DNA of 52,182 nucleotides from Treponema sp. (GTDB lineage: Bacteria > Spirochaetota > Spirochaetia > Treponematales > Treponemataceae), in the NCBI GenBank assembly GCA_017629095.1, contig JAGBXW010000055.1, forward strand, positions 1-52,182. The letters are read 5' to 3'. The position numbers and the translations under genes are program-made. Positions 24,861 through 34,574 of this stretch are shown piece by piece. Numbering within the stretch: the stretch's first letter is position 1; each line of letters opens with the position of its first letter. The notes beneath the pieces were generated by a model. That model had not been told where the DNA came from, did not search any database, and saw only the letters and a program-made list of their open reading frames with translations.

Positions 24861-27446
24861 TCAATCCAGCAAATAGTTTCGTGTTGCTTGTTTTACTTCT
24901 TCCTCTTGCTGGGGAAGGGCAGTGTCTGCGAATTCACCTTCCATGGAATCACCTTCAAATGCTGTATCATCAGGGAGAGAGAAATCCTTCAAGAAGCTAA
25001 GATCTACTACCAATGGCTCATCATCAATATCAAGATGATAACTTGCTCCTGAATAATATCGCTCCTGCTCCAACCGCTGAATACCTACTGTTTGCACGTG
25101 AACCCTGTTGATGTGGAGCTGACAAATATCCACAGGCTGGGTTCCTGTTAAAAAGTACTGGGTAGTACGGTGATTTTCACAAGCATCTGTTCTAATTTGC
25201 CCAGAAACAGAACAAACCTCTGCCTTAACTAAATTTGTCTGGGGAATGGGGAATTCCTTGTAGGGATAATCTTCGTTGGCTACGCGCATATATTCACCCC
25301 AAGCCACACCAGAAAGGGTAGAACCTGTGAGTTCTGTTCCCAAGGACTGGCCAGGGATATCAAATCCAAACCAAACAGCTGTAGTAATATAGGGAGTATA
25401 ACCAACTGCCCAGGCATCAGCCCAGTTCTGGGTGGTACCAGTTTTACCTGCTGCTGGCATGGTGTATGTTTTGCCGTTTTTACCCTGATATTTAAATCGT
25501 GAGCCATAGCCAGAACCTCGATGCAAAGTTCCTGAGGTTACCGTTTTTTGGAGCATGTTTGTCATAAGGAAGGCATTCTGAGGAGAAATCACCTGAATTG
25601 CATTGCCTTTTTCCTGCTGAGCCAAACGTAAATCACGTTCTGGATTCAAGATAACCTTACCGTTCTTGTCTTCAACGGAAAGAACAGCGATGGGTTCAAC
25701 CTCCTTTCCCTGATTTCCAAAAATAGCAAAGGCTCTGGCCATTTCTACTGGACGCACAGAACATGTTCCCAAGGCCAAGCTTAAGTAGGGACTGAATCCT
25801 CTGGTAGGAATTTCTGCTTCTGGAATACCTAGTAAGGCGGTGGCTCGGTCAATGGCAGCATTGTAGCCAATGGCTTCAAATACCTTTACAGACACAACGT
25901 TCATGGAGGTAGACAATGCATACCACAGCTGCACGTCACCTTCCCATATTCCGCGGAAGTTTGCGGGAATATAGGGTTTTCCGTCAGCATTTCTAAATAC
26001 TGTTGGTGTGTCGGACATAAGGGTTGCAGGGGTAAACTGACCAGAATCCAAGGCTGCTGAATAATACAGTGGCTTAAAGGAGCTTCCCGGCTGGATTTTT
26101 GCCTGGGTTGCTCGAATCAGCTGGTTAGAGGAACTATATTCACTTCCACCCACCAAGGCAGTGATATATCCCGTGCTGTTTTCCAAGGAAATCAATGTTC
26201 CTTCTATAGTAGTCTTGCTGTTTTCCTTCTCTTTTAAGGCATTTGCCTTATTCACTACTGCTAGCTTCACATCATCAAGCCCAAACATGAGTGACATGAC
26301 GTCAAGAATAGGATTAATTTCTGAATTGAAGGTAGACAGAGCCTTATTTTCTATATGCTGCTCAGAAGTTTTAAGCTGGGGAAGGTTGAACACCAAAGAA
26401 AAAAGCTCCGTCATGGGGATATAAGTGTCTGCTGCAGAAGTTTTTCGCAAATTGCTAGAGTTCTTGTAGGACTCATTTGCCTGCTGGATATATTTATCCA
26501 TAGTTCTTTGTGCAGCCTGCTGATGCTTCATGTTTAAGCTGGTGTGTACGGTAAAACCACTGGTGTAAATATCATCTGTTCCATAGAGCATGTCGGACAA
26601 TTCACGGCGAACATACTCACTGAACCAAGGAGCCTTGTCATCCCGCATGTAGTAGGCAGAGGAATTGATTCGTGTGTAGTCAAAATTTAGCCAGAAATCG
26701 TCATAGGATTGTCTTGCTTCTTCTGGCGTCAAATATCCGGCCTTTACCATTTCTTCCAGTACATTCTGCTGACGGGCCATTGCTCGGTTTGGATAGTCAA
26801 AGGGATTATAGTAGGCTGGATTTGATAACTGAACCACCAAGATTGCCGCTTCAGCAGCGGTGATTTCAGTAGCATCGTGGCCAAAATAGTACTTGGAGGC
26901 AGCTTTAACTCCGTAGGTTCCTCCTCCAAAGTAAATTTTATTCAAATATAGCTCAAGGATTTCGTTTTTTGACCAACGGCGTTCCATTTGTATTGCCCAC
27001 CACAATTCTTTCAGCTTTCTAGTGAGGGATTTTTCTGTACGGTCGCAATACAAGGTACCTGCAATCTGCTGAGTAAGAGTACTTCCTCCACCCAAGGACT
27101 TACCAGTAAACACACCTACAAAGGCTCGGATAATTGCCTTGAGTCTAAATCCGTTATGCTCATAGAAAACCCTGTCCTCACGAGTAATGAGGGCATTCAA
27201 CATTTGAGGAGGTAATTGGGTAAAGCTGATGATTTCACGGTTTTCATCGGAGGCAAATTGAGTGATGACCTCTCCATTTATATCCAGCAATCGTGTTGGC
27301 AATGCTGTGGTAAATTCCGTGAAATTTTCTGTATTGATGGTATTCGTGGTTTCTGCCAGCAAAAGGCCCAACACCACTCCGAAAAATAATGCACAAAGAA
27401 AAGTTACAGACACAAAGAAATATGTCCGCTTTTTAATTTTTCCCAT
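24861..27446 (-). CDS. class A penicillin-binding protein (PBP1A-type)
   Basis: From the ATG at 27446 the protein has 861 residues. A signal anchor (about 8-30) precedes the GT51 glycosyltransferase domain with TREDRVFYEHNG (catalytic Glu, about 90), GGSTLTQQIAGTLY (about 120) and RKLKELWWAIQMER with LELYLNKIYFGGGTYGV. The transpeptidase domain has SSFKPLYY (SxxK), STSMNVVS (SxN) and KTGTTQNWADAW (KTG). It polymerises and cross-links peptidoglycan in the periplasm. A 46-residue N-terminal extension to 27584 is open but runs through two hairpins (27485-27535) and lacks a ribosome binding site, so it was rejected. The ATG chosen also lacks a strong one. Confidence 0.9.
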   Translation of the reverse strand: MGKIKKRTYFFVSVTFLCALFFGVVLGLLLAETTNTINTENFTEFTTALPTRLLDINGEVITQFASDENREIISFTQLPPQMLNALITREDRVFYEHNGFRLKAIIRAFVGVFTGKSLGGGSTLTQQIAGTLYCDRTEKSLTRKLKELWWAIQMERRWSKNEILELYLNKIYFGGGTYGVKAASKYYFGHDATEITAAEAAILVVQLSNPAYYNPFDYPNRAMARQQNVLEEMVKAGYLTPEEARQSYDDFWLNFDYTRINSSAYYMRDDKAPWFSEYVRRELSDMLYGTDDIYTSGFTVHTSLNMKHQQAAQRTMDKYIQQANESYKNSSNLRKTSAADTYIPMTELFSLVFNLPQLKTSEQHIENKALSTFNSEINPILDVMSLMFGLDDVKLAVVNKANALKEKENSKTTIEGTLISLENSTGYITALVGGSEYSSSNQLIRATQAKIQPGSSFKPLYYSAALDSGQFTPATLMSDTPTVFRNADGKPYIPANFRGIWEGDVQLWYALSTSMNVVSVKVFEAIGYNAAIDRATALLGIPEAEIPTRGFSPYLSLALGTCSVRPVEMARAFAIFGNQGKEVEPIAVLSVEDKNGKVILNPERDLRLAQQEKGNAIQVISPQNAFLMTNMLQKTVTSGTLHRGSGYGSRFKYQGKNGKTYTMPAAGKTGTTQNWADAWAVGYTPYITTAVWFGFDIPGQSLGTELTGSTLSGVAWGEYMRVANEDYPYKEFPIPQTNLVKAEVCSVSGQIRTDACENHRTTQYFLTGTQPVDICQLHINRVHVQTVGIQRLEQERYYSGASYHLDIDDEPLVVDLSFLKDFSLPDDTAFEGDSMEGEFADTALPQQEEEVKQATRNYLLD

Positions 27447-27484
27447 TAGAACAAGATAGGGGAGAGCGGGTTTTTTGTCAAGGC

Positions 27485-27535
27485 GTTGGATTTGCGGTGC
27501 AAATCCAACTAATGAGTTTTGCAAAGCAAAACTCA
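27485..27535. repeat. pair of adjacent perfect small hairpins
   Basis: GTTGGATTTGC/GCAAATCCAAC (27485-27495 and 27499-27509, 3-base loop) is followed three bases later by TGAGTTTTGC/GCAAAACTCA (27513-27522 and 27526-27535, loop AAA). Both stems are perfect and both carry a TTTTGC or TTTGC next to the loop. Neither has a T tail. They lie between the divergent PBP and fliK genes. Confidence 0.8.
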
Positions 27536-27599
27536 GGTATTTTATGGTTTGTGGGGACAGGTGGATGGGGAGTGTTTTTTTCAAAAAAATAAAAAAAAC

Positions 27600-27626
27600 T
27601 TAACATCCTATAAAAAAAGACGATAA
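27600..27626 (+). promoter_or_regulatory. candidate sigma-28-like promoter of the motility operon
   Basis: TTAA (27600-27603), 15 bases, then GACGATAA (27619-27626) resembles the sigma-28 (FliA) pattern TAAA-N15-GCCGATAA, differing at one -35 base and one or two -10 bases. The fliK start is about 80 bases downstream. Class and use are inferred. Confidence 0.4.
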
Positions 27627-27706
27627 GTGTAATAAGTATCCTGTGAAAATTACACTGGACGGCTTAGTCAGAATGTGATTAGGCTGATGAATTTGGAGGT
27701 ATGCCA

Positions 27707-29098
27707 ATGTTGGCACCAAACATGAATCTGGAACTGGGGTTTCGGGAGCCAGTTCAAACTTCTGGCAATTCCCAGCGGCTGGAACAGAAAAGTTCCGGTC
27801 CCTCTTCATTTGAACGAGCTCTGGAACGAGCCCGTACTGAAAAGACTTCAGCCAGTGAACCAGCAGAAGCAAAAACTGATGAAACCGTAGAATCTCAGAG
27901 TAAGATTTCTAAGGAAGGAGAGCAGGTGGTTCTTGAAGAATCTGCTCCAAAGGTTGCTGACGAAATTAAGACTCTGGAAAAAACTATTGCTGCTCAGGTT
28001 GATACTGAGAAAAAAAGCCTAAATCTTCCTATTGTAATGGATGAAATTGCTCCTCTCTCAGAAACTATTTCTATAGAAGCTGTTCTGGCAGAAGGTTTGG
28101 ATCCAGATGCTCTTTCCCAGAAGTTGGTACTGCAGCAATCAGAATTAGGTGAAGAAATCGCTGAAACTGTGACAAAAGAGCCTACAGAAGAAGGTGTGCT
28201 TGTTTTGGCAGAATCCTTAGAAGCTGCCAACAAGGCTCAGGAAATTCAACCAGAGATTTCTGAAAAGAAAAGCAAGAAAATTGAGCCAAAGGATGTGGAT
28301 TATTCCATTGCCCAAATCCTCCAGAATAATCAACAGGGAGAAAAGCTTGCTGAAGGAAATCCTGTTGTAGTGGAGGATACCATAGCAGCGATTCAGGGAG
28401 AGGGTAAAGCTCTCAAGCTGGAAACAGGTACTTCCCTTGACCAGAAGATTGCAGTGCAGGATTTGCGTACAGCTGCTGAAAATGGCGTTACCGAAGCATC
28501 TCTCAAAGATGGCAACTTTGTTACCACTGTAAGCCAAGGAGAAGGAACTGCCGACATTACCCTGCAATTGGCTCAGGGAACTGAAACGAGTGGAAATACT
28601 TCTGTAGCTACCGGTAGCAAGGAAATGAATTTTAGTGCCATGCTTTCAAATCAATTGCAAAATAATGCTACAGAATTAGTGCAAACTGGTTCAATTATCC
28701 TTCGTGATGGAAACGTGGGAACCATCAACTTGATTCTCCATCCAGAGGAATTAGGAAACGTAAAAATCAGCTTGGAATTAAATGACAAGATGGTTTCTGC
28801 TCAAATTAAGGTTGCTTCTGAAGAAGCCTTCCAAGCCTTTAAGGAATCCATTGCTTCATTGAAGCAGGCCTTTACAGACAGCGGTTTTGATACAGGTTCC
28901 TTTGACCTGTCTTGGGCTGGCAATGGTCAGCAGCAACATGGGGGACAACAGCAGCAAAACCATGGACATATTGCCTTTGCTAACACCCTTTATGGAGAAA
29001 TGATGGCAGAGGATGGTATAGATTCTGGAGTTGAAGGCGAAATCCTTCAAAAAACTTATTCAGATTCGTCACAAATTGCCGTTAATATAATGGCATAG
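27707..29098 (+). CDS. fliK: flagellar hook-length control protein FliK
   Basis: The product is about 463 residues from the ATG at 27707, which has GGAGG seven bases upstream; the ATG at 27701 is only one base from it. Residues 20-300 are acidic, low in aromatics and probably disordered, as expected for the FliK ruler. The conserved C-domain (about 335-410) has GTINLILHPEELGNVKISLE and VSAQIKVASEEAFQAF, followed by a Gln/His-rich stretch (GNGQQQHGGQQQQNHG). FliK measures hook length and switches export specificity. In treponemes this gene heads the fla operon (called tap1). Confidence 0.88.
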   Translation: MLAPNMNLELGFREPVQTSGNSQRLEQKSSGPSSFERALERARTEKTSASEPAEAKTDETVESQSKISKEGEQVVLEESAPKVADEIKTLEKTIAAQVDTEKKSLNLPIVMDEIAPLSETISIEAVLAEGLDPDALSQKLVLQQSELGEEIAETVTKEPTEEGVLVLAESLEAANKAQEIQPEISEKKSKKIEPKDVDYSIAQILQNNQQGEKLAEGNPVVVEDTIAAIQGEGKALKLETGTSLDQKIAVQDLRTAAENGVTEASLKDGNFVTTVSQGEGTADITLQLAQGTETSGNTSVATGSKEMNFSAMLSNQLQNNATELVQTGSIILRDGNVGTINLILHPEELGNVKISLELNDKMVSAQIKVASEEAFQAFKESIASLKQAFTDSGFDTGSFDLSWAGNGQQQHGGQQQQNHGHIAFANTLYGEMMAEDGIDSGVEGEILQKTYSDSSQIAVNIMA

Positions 29099-29130
29099 AA
29101 GTTTTTTCAAAAGTATAGGAGCTGGATTTT

Positions 29131-29571
29131 ATGGAAATAAATACAATGATGAGTGCAGCGGAGAAGACACAGACAACCTTGGCTGTAGATACATTCAACA
29201 AGAGTTTGGCTGTTAATGGTCGTACCGCAAGCCAGGAGCTGGGTAAGGACGACTTCCTTAAGCTGTTGATTACACAGTTGCAGAATCAGGATCCCACCAG
29301 CCCTATGGAAAATACAGAGTTCATTGCTCAGATGGCTCAGTTCTCTTCTTTGGAGCAAATGACTAACATGAGCACCGAATTTACCAAGTTGGCAAACATG
29401 CTGAATTCTGGTGAGGCAGTTAGTCTTTTGGGCAAGAATGTGGAGGTTGCTTCTGGCGAATCTTCCATCAGTGGAGTTGTAGAGGCCGTTACTCGGGGTA
29501 CTAATCCTCAGATCAAGGTGAACGGTATGTTATATTCAATGGATCAGATCAACGCCGTATACGGCAACTAA
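29131..29571 (+). CDS. flgD: flagellar hook-capping protein FlgD
   Basis: The 146-residue protein contains the FlgD N-terminal core: LGKDDFLKLLITQLQNQDPT (about 37-56) and MENTEFIAQMAQFSSLEQM (about 59-77), then SLLGKNVEVA. FlgD caps the growing hook so that FlgE can assemble. The length matches short FlgD forms that lack the C-terminal Ig/tudor domains. It follows fliK by 32 bases and precedes flgE by 12, the usual order. Confidence 0.95.
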   Translation: MEINTMMSAAEKTQTTLAVDTFNKSLAVNGRTASQELGKDDFLKLLITQLQNQDPTSPMENTEFIAQMAQFSSLEQMTNMSTEFTKLANMLNSGEAVSLLGKNVEVASGESSISGVVEAVTRGTNPQIKVNGMLYSMDQINAVYGN

Positions 29572-29583
29572 GAGGGTAATTTT

Positions 29584-30975
29584 ATGATGAGATCACTTTA
29601 CTCCGGTGTATCCGGTATGCAGAATCACCAGACACGTCTGGATGTAATTGGAAACAACGTAGCTAACGTAAATACAACTGGATTTAAGCGTGGCCGTGTA
29701 AACTTTCAGGATATGATTTCCCAGCAGCTTTCTGGAGCTGCCCGCCCCACCACAGAAGTTGGTGGTGTAAACCCCAAGGAAGTAGGACTTGGTGTAATGA
29801 CAGCTAGCATTGACACCATCTTTACTCAGGGTAACTTGCAGTCTACTGGTGTTTCCACTGACGTAGCAATCCAGGGAAATGGATTCTTTATTCTCAAAAA
29901 CGGCGAAGAATCATTCTATACCCGTGCAGGTGCCTTTGGCTTGGACAGTGAGGGAACCTTGGTAAATCCTGCCAACGGTATGCGTGTACAGGGATGGATG
30001 GCAGAAGAATTGAATGGTGAGATGGTATTGAACACTGCTGGTTCCACTGAGGACATCATCATTCCTGTGGGAACAAAGGATCCTGCTAAGGCTACCCAGA
30101 ACGTAAACTTTGCTTGTAACTTGAACAAGAATACTCCAGAAATTTTGGAAGGAGCAAGTCCTGCTGATATTGCCAAGGGAACTTGGGCTACAGAACAGAA
30201 GATTTATGATAGTTTTGGAAATCAGCACACATTGTCTGTTTCCTTTACTCGTGTAGTAGGTAATCCTAACCAGTGGGAAGTTACTGTAAATGTAAATCCT
30301 GAGGGAGAAACTCCTACAGAAACTCGTGTTGGACTTGGAACTACTGACGGCACAGAAAATACCTTCTTAGTAAACTTTGATAACAACGGCACCTTGTTGT
30401 CTGTAATGGATTCTGCTGGAAATATGACAAATCCTGAAGGAGAGGTTATTCTCCAGACTTCATTCAATGTCCCTGGTGCAAATCCTGACGAAAACGGTAA
30501 CCCCTATCGTCAGAACTTGAACATCAACTTGGGAACTATCGGAAGCCAGAAGAATACCATTACCCAGAGTGCTTCTCAGAGTTCCACAAAAGCCTTCTAT
30601 CAGGATGGTTATACCATGGGGTACTTAGATAACTTCAAGATTGACTCCACAGGAACCATTACTGGTGTATATTCCAATGGAACAAACCGCATCATTGGAC
30701 AATTAGCTCTTGCTTCTTTCACTAACCAAGGTGGTTTGGAAAAGGCTGGAGAGAACACCTATGTTGAGTCTAACAACTCTGGTATGGCAAACATTGGTGT
30801 ATCTGGTATTGCTGGAAAGGGGTCCTTGTTGGCTGGCTCCTTGGAAATGTCTAACGTAGACTTAACCGAGCAGTTCACTGACATGATTGTAACCCAGCGC
30901 GGTTTTCAGGCAAGCTCCAAGACAATTCAGACTGCTGACACCTTGTTGGACACAGTCATGAACTTGAAGCGCTAA
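29584..30975 (+). CDS. flgE: flagellar hook protein FlgE
   Basis: The 463-residue protein starts with the axial-protein rod motif [20 protein letters not shown] and [18 protein letters not shown], has central [15 protein letters not shown], and ends with the axial helix [21 protein letters not shown] and [13 protein letters not shown]. It forms the hook of the periplasmic flagellum. Lys165 (30076-30078) and Cys178 (30115-30117, in NFACNL) sit at the positions that, in T. denticola FlgE, form the inter-subunit lysinoalanine cross-link. A second ATG three bases on would shift the numbering by one. A terminator follows about 45 bases after the stop. Confidence 0.96.
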   Translation: MMRSLYSGVSGMQNHQTRLDVIGNNVANVNTTGFKRGRVNFQDMISQQLSGAARPTTEVGGVNPKEVGLGVMTASIDTIFTQGNLQSTGVSTDVAIQGNGFFILKNGEESFYTRAGAFGLDSEGTLVNPANGMRVQGWMAEELNGEMVLNTAGSTEDIIIPVGTKDPAKATQNVNFACNLNKNTPEILEGASPADIAKGTWATEQKIYDSFGNQHTLSVSFTRVVGNPNQWEVTVNVNPEGETPTETRVGLGTTDGTENTFLVNFDNNGTLLSVMDSAGNMTNPEGEVILQTSFNVPGANPDENGNPYRQNLNINLGTIGSQKNTITQSASQSSTKAFYQDGYTMGYLDNFKIDSTGTITGVYSNGTNRIIGQLALASFTNQGGLEKAGENTYVESNNSGMANIGVSGIAGKGSLLAGSLEMSNVDLTEQFTDMIVTQRGFQASSKTIQTADTLLDTVMNLKR

Positions 30976-31020
30976 ATGAGTACGTAGGGCCATGAGGTGG
31001 GACATGGCTTGGTAATAGGT

Positions 31021-31065
31021 CACCAGTCAGGTAATCATTTTGGTTCTTGGCTGGTGTTTTTATTT
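31021..31065 (+). terminator. intra-operon terminator between flgE and flbD
   Basis: CACCAGTCA (31021-31029) pairs with TGGCTGGTG (31048-31056), nine pairs including one G-U, followed by TTTTTATTTT. A second, AT-only hairpin lies downstream (31093-31104 with 31109-31120). Confidence 0.7.
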
Positions 31066-31211
31066 TAAATCTGGATGAATGTGGTTTTATACAAAAAAAA
31101 ATAGATTCCTATTTTTTTTTCTCATTTTTATTCACAAACATCCGATATTATAATAGACTGTTTTGGGAGGATTTAAAAGGGAGACTGGACTGGTTGACCT
31201 AAAATCAGATT

Positions 31212-31409
31212 ATGATTGAAGTTATGCGTCTTGACGGAAAAAAGTACTGGATAAATCCCCATCAGATTGAATCCATCGAATGTAACCCAGATGTTACACT
31301 CTGCATGCTTTCTGGAAAGCATATAGTGGTAAAGGATTCACCCGAAGATATTATAGCCCGTATTATAGCATACCGCCGCCAGATTGGTGCCTTCAAGAAC
31401 GAAGAATAG
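31212..31409 (+). CDS. flbD: flagellar protein FlbD (SwrD family)
   Basis: The 65-residue protein matches the FlbD/SwrD family, with MIEVMRLDGKKYWINPHQIESIE at the N-terminus and the SGKHIVVKDSPEDI block. In Bacillus, SwrD raises flagellar motor power. It always sits beside motA/motB or fliL in this type of operon; here motA begins 20 bases on. The 236-base gap before it holds two hairpins, so it may head a separately transcribed segment. Confidence 0.93.
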   Translation: MIEVMRLDGKKYWINPHQIESIECNPDVTLCMLSGKHIVVKDSPEDIIARIIAYRRQIGAFKNEE

Positions 31410-31429
31410 GCGGGGAAGAGGAGTTTTTA

Positions 31430-32212
31430 ATGGATATAGCGACAATAATCGGTCTTGTTGGCGGTACAGCTTGCGTTGTCATGTCAGTTATCACTTCTGG
31501 TGGAACCATGATGGGTATTATTGACATCCCTTCTGTATTCATGACTATTGGTGGTTCTTTCTGTGCTTTGATGATTGTAGCCCCCTTAAAGGATGTTCTT
31601 AATACTCTTAAGGTTATGGGAAAAGTTTTCAAGGTTCCTGACTTTGGAGAGAAGATGTTGGTACAGAACATGGTTGCCTTGTCAGAAAAAGCTCGTCGTG
31701 AAGGTATTCTTGCTCTGGAAGAAGGCTTGGAGGACTTGGACGACGAATTTATGAAGACTGGTTTGCGTCTTGTAGTTGACGGTACTGATGGTGTTGTTAT
31801 CCGTGGTATCATGGAGAGTGAGATGGGGCAAATCGAAGCTCGCCACATGAACTTTATTGGTATTGTAAACCAGTGGGCAGGTTATGCACCTGGATTCGGT
31901 ATGATTGGTACCGTTCTTGGTCTTGTAGGTATGTTGAATAATTTGGAAGATAAGTCATCCTTGGGACCAAACATGGCGGTTGCTCTTATTACCACTCTCT
32001 ATGGTTGTTTGATGGCTAACTGGATTTTAGGGCCTATAGCTCAGAAATTGGCTGGTCAAAATGCTAGTGAAATGCGTACAAAAGAAATGATTATTGAGGG
32101 AGTTTTGTCTATTCAAGCTGGTGATAACCCTCGTATCCTTGCCATGAAGCTCTTAACCTATCTTGATCCTGTATCTAGAAAGGCTATTGAAGCTGACGTA
32201 TTGAAGGACTAA
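31430..32212 (+). CDS. motA: flagellar motor stator protein MotA
   Basis: The 260-residue protein has four membrane helices (about 2-22, 33-52, 145-168, 180-200) and a large cytoplasmic loop between the second and third that contacts FliG ([16 protein letters not shown]). Conserved prolines and the [15 protein letters not shown] segment are present. MotA with MotB forms the ion-conducting stator. motB starts 10 bases downstream. Confidence 0.96.
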   Translation: MDIATIIGLVGGTACVVMSVITSGGTMMGIIDIPSVFMTIGGSFCALMIVAPLKDVLNTLKVMGKVFKVPDFGEKMLVQNMVALSEKARREGILALEEGLEDLDDEFMKTGLRLVVDGTDGVVIRGIMESEMGQIEARHMNFIGIVNQWAGYAPGFGMIGTVLGLVGMLNNLEDKSSLGPNMAVALITTLYGCLMANWILGPIAQKLAGQNASEMRTKEMIIEGVLSIQAGDNPRILAMKLLTYLDPVSRKAIEADVLKD

Positions 32213-32222
32213 CGGAGGGGCT

Positions 32223-32936
32223 ATGGCAAAGAAGAAGAGAGAGGCTGCGGCAGCATCATCGGCATGGCTCAACAGTTATGGAGACATGATTACCTTGATG
32301 CTCTGCTTCTTCGTTATGTTGTATAACCCTTCAGAAGTGGACACAGTTCAAATGGCAGAACTTACTGCATCGATTCATGGAGATGCAGGTGGTGGTAAGT
32401 CTTTGGCCGCAGGTCGACTTGCTGATTTAGGTAACACTATCAATAGTTTGCCTTCAATAGAAAAGGGAAAATCCCTCGGTTTGGCGGTAAAGCGGGCAGT
32501 CAGTGTTTTTGCCCCTGATGTAAAGTCCAACAAGATTACCCTCACAAGTGATGAGCGTGGTCTTGTCATTACCTTGGCGGGAGACTCCTTCTTTGCAGAG
32601 GGTAGTGCAGAGTTACGGATTGACGAAACTCGAGAAACTTTGTTGAGATTAGCACAGTTTTTGTCTGGAGCAGATTTAGCAAATCGTCGCTTTAGAATTG
32701 AAGGTCATACAGACAACACTCCTGTAGCAGGTGAGAATTTCCCCAGTAATTGGGAGTTGTCTACAGCTCGTGCTACCAATGTGTTGCATTATCTGTCTGA
32801 TTTCGGTGTGAATGAGGCTCAATTCTCTGTAGCTGGATATGCAGATACTCGAGCAAAGGCTTCAAATGACACTGCCGAAGGCAGGGCATATAATCGTCGT
32901 GTAGATATAATTATTCTGGACGATGGACATTTTTAA
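32223..32936 (+). CDS. motB: flagellar motor stator protein MotB
   Basis: The 237-residue protein has one membrane helix (about 18-38) that includes the ion-binding Asp21 in [16 protein letters not shown], a plug/linker (about 45-100) and a C-terminal OmpA-like peptidoglycan-binding domain with [12 protein letters not shown] and [13 protein letters not shown] and the NRRVDIII end. It anchors the stator to the cell wall. The linker is a little longer than usual. Confidence 0.96.
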   Translation: MAKKKREAAAASSAWLNSYGDMITLMLCFFVMLYNPSEVDTVQMAELTASIHGDAGGGKSLAAGRLADLGNTINSLPSIEKGKSLGLAVKRAVSVFAPDVKSNKITLTSDERGLVITLAGDSFFAEGSAELRIDETRETLLRLAQFLSGADLANRRFRIEGHTDNTPVAGENFPSNWELSTARATNVLHYLSDFGVNEAQFSVAGYADTRAKASNDTAEGRAYNRRVDIIILDDGHF

Positions 32937-32972
32937 CGGAATATAGCAGACTATCAAATGGAGGAATGATTT

Positions 32973-33518
32973 ATGGCTAATGAATCTATGGACTTTGAAG
33001 ACAATGAAACCACCGGTGAATCCGAAAAAAAATCAAAAGGAATTGGTGGCCTGCTTCCAACCTTGCTTAAATGGGTTGCGATTGTTTTAGGTGCAATCAT
33101 CCTTATTGTAACAGTTGTGGTAATCACCATGAAGATTGTTGGAGGAAATACTTCTCAGCAGGCAGTGATTCCCGTTTCTCAGGAATATGGAAGTAAGCGT
33201 GAGGTTTTGGACTGGTATACTTCTTTGGGTCAGATAAGCACTAAAACAAGTGATTCAATTCCTGCCAGTGTGATTGTAGAAGTTGTGCTTGGTTATAAGC
33301 AAGCAGACAAGGCTGCATCCACTGAGATTACCCAGCGCCAAATTGAAATTAAGGATTATCTGCGTCGTTATTTTACCGAGTTGACTGCTGAGGATTTGCG
33401 TCCTCGAAATGAAGAGAAGCGTCGTATTGAAATTCGAAATGCGATTAATGATGATATCTTGAGTTCTTCTAAGATTCGAGATGTACGTTTCTTGAGCTTA
33501 CAGATAATCGAGCAGTAG
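32973..33518 (+). CDS. fliL: flagellar basal body-associated protein FliL
   Basis: The 181-residue protein has a cytoplasmic acidic N-terminus, one membrane helix (WVAIVLGAIILIVTVVVITM, about 34-53) and a periplasmic FliL domain containing VIVEVVLGYK and a C-terminal IRDVRFLSLQIIEQ. FliL surrounds the stator and supports torque and stator activation. It lies between motB and fliM, 37 bases after and 21 bases before. Confidence 0.92.
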   Translation: MANESMDFEDNETTGESEKKSKGIGGLLPTLLKWVAIVLGAIILIVTVVVITMKIVGGNTSQQAVIPVSQEYGSKREVLDWYTSLGQISTKTSDSIPASVIVEVVLGYKQADKAASTEITQRQIEIKDYLRRYFTELTAEDLRPRNEEKRRIEIRNAINDDILSSSKIRDVRFLSLQIIEQ

Positions 33519-33539
33519 TAACCATCTAGGGGTTTTTAT

Positions 33540-34574
33540 ATGAATGAAGTTCTGTCCCAGGACGAAATTGACCAGCTTCTCACCGCCATTAGTTCCGGTA
33601 GTTCGGAGTCGGAGGATTTTAAGCCGGTAAATGATACCCGCAAGATTAAGATTTACGACTTCAAGCGACCTGACAAGTTCTCTAAGGAACAAATCAGGAC
33701 GGTATCCATTATGCATGAAACCTTTGCCCGTTTGACTACAACTAGTCTTTCGGCTCAGTTGCGGAGTATCGTTCATGTTCATGTGGCGTCAGTTGATCAG
33801 CTTACTTATGAAGAGTTTATTCGCTCAATTCCTACACCAACCACTCTTGCGGTTATAAACATGGATCCACTGAAGGGTAATGCCATTTTGGAGATCGATC
33901 CAGCTATTACCTTCTCCATGATTGATCGCCTTTTTGGTGGAACTGGTCAGGGAGCAAAGGTTCAGCGTGATCTTACAGATATTGAGCAATCCGTTATGGA
34001 AGGAATCATTGTTCGTATTTTGGCAAATATGCGTGAAGCATGGACTCAAGTTATTGACCTACGGCCGCGCATGGGACAGATTGAGACAAATCCCCAGTTT
34101 GCCCAGATTGTAGCCCCTTCTGAAATGGTTGTTTTGGTAACCTTGGAAACAAAGATTGGTGAAGAGGAAGGAATGATGAATTTCTGTATTCCTTATATCA
34201 CCATTGAACCCATTATTTCTAAGTTGTCCTCTCAGTTCTGGTTCTCTTCTGTACGACGAAGTTCTACAACCCAATATTTGGGTGTGTTGAAAGAAAAATT
34301 GGCAGATGTAGACATGGATGTAGTGGCAGAAATTGGTTCTGTTTCTTTACCTATCCGAGATGTTTTGTCTTTGAGGGTAGGTGATACAGTCCGGTTGTCT
34401 AATGTTCGCATTACCGATCCAATTACCTTGAGTGTAGGAAACAAAAAGAAGTTTTTGTGTCAGCCTGGTGTGATAGGAAAGAAGATGGCTGTTCAGGTTT
34501 TGAACAAGCTGGAGCAGGTTGAATCAGAAGATTTTGAAGAATTAGCAGTAGAAGGAGACGAGTCATATGAGTGA
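33540..34574 (+). CDS. fliM: flagellar motor switch protein FliM
   Basis: The 344-residue protein starts with LSQDEIDQLL (the CheY-P binding peptide, about 5-14). The middle domain (about 50-240) has FKRPDKFSKEQIRTVSIMHE and LFGGTGQG. The C-terminal SpoA/FliN-like domain (about 250-325) has VLSLRVGDTVRL. It forms the middle layer of the C-ring. fliY starts eight bases before its stop codon. Confidence 0.97.
   Translation: MNEVLSQDEIDQLLTAISSGSSESEDFKPVNDTRKIKIYDFKRPDKFSKEQIRTVSIMHETFARLTTTSLSAQLRSIVHVHVASVDQLTYEEFIRSIPTPTTLAVINMDPLKGNAILEIDPAITFSMIDRLFGGTGQGAKVQRDLTDIEQSVMEGIIVRILANMREAWTQVIDLRPRMGQIETNPQFAQIVAPSEMVVLVTLETKIGEEEGMMNFCIPYITIEPIISKLSSQFWFSSVRRSSTTQYLGVLKEKLADVDMDVVAEIGSVSLPIRDVLSLRVGDTVRLSNVRITDPITLSVGNKKKFLCQPGVIGKKMAVQVLNKLEQVESEDFEELAVEGDESYE

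Noticed and set aside
27447-27584. N-terminal extension of the penicillin-binding protein to 27584
   Set aside because: It would translate through the twin hairpins, has no ribosome binding site, and would place 46 polar residues before a normal signal anchor.
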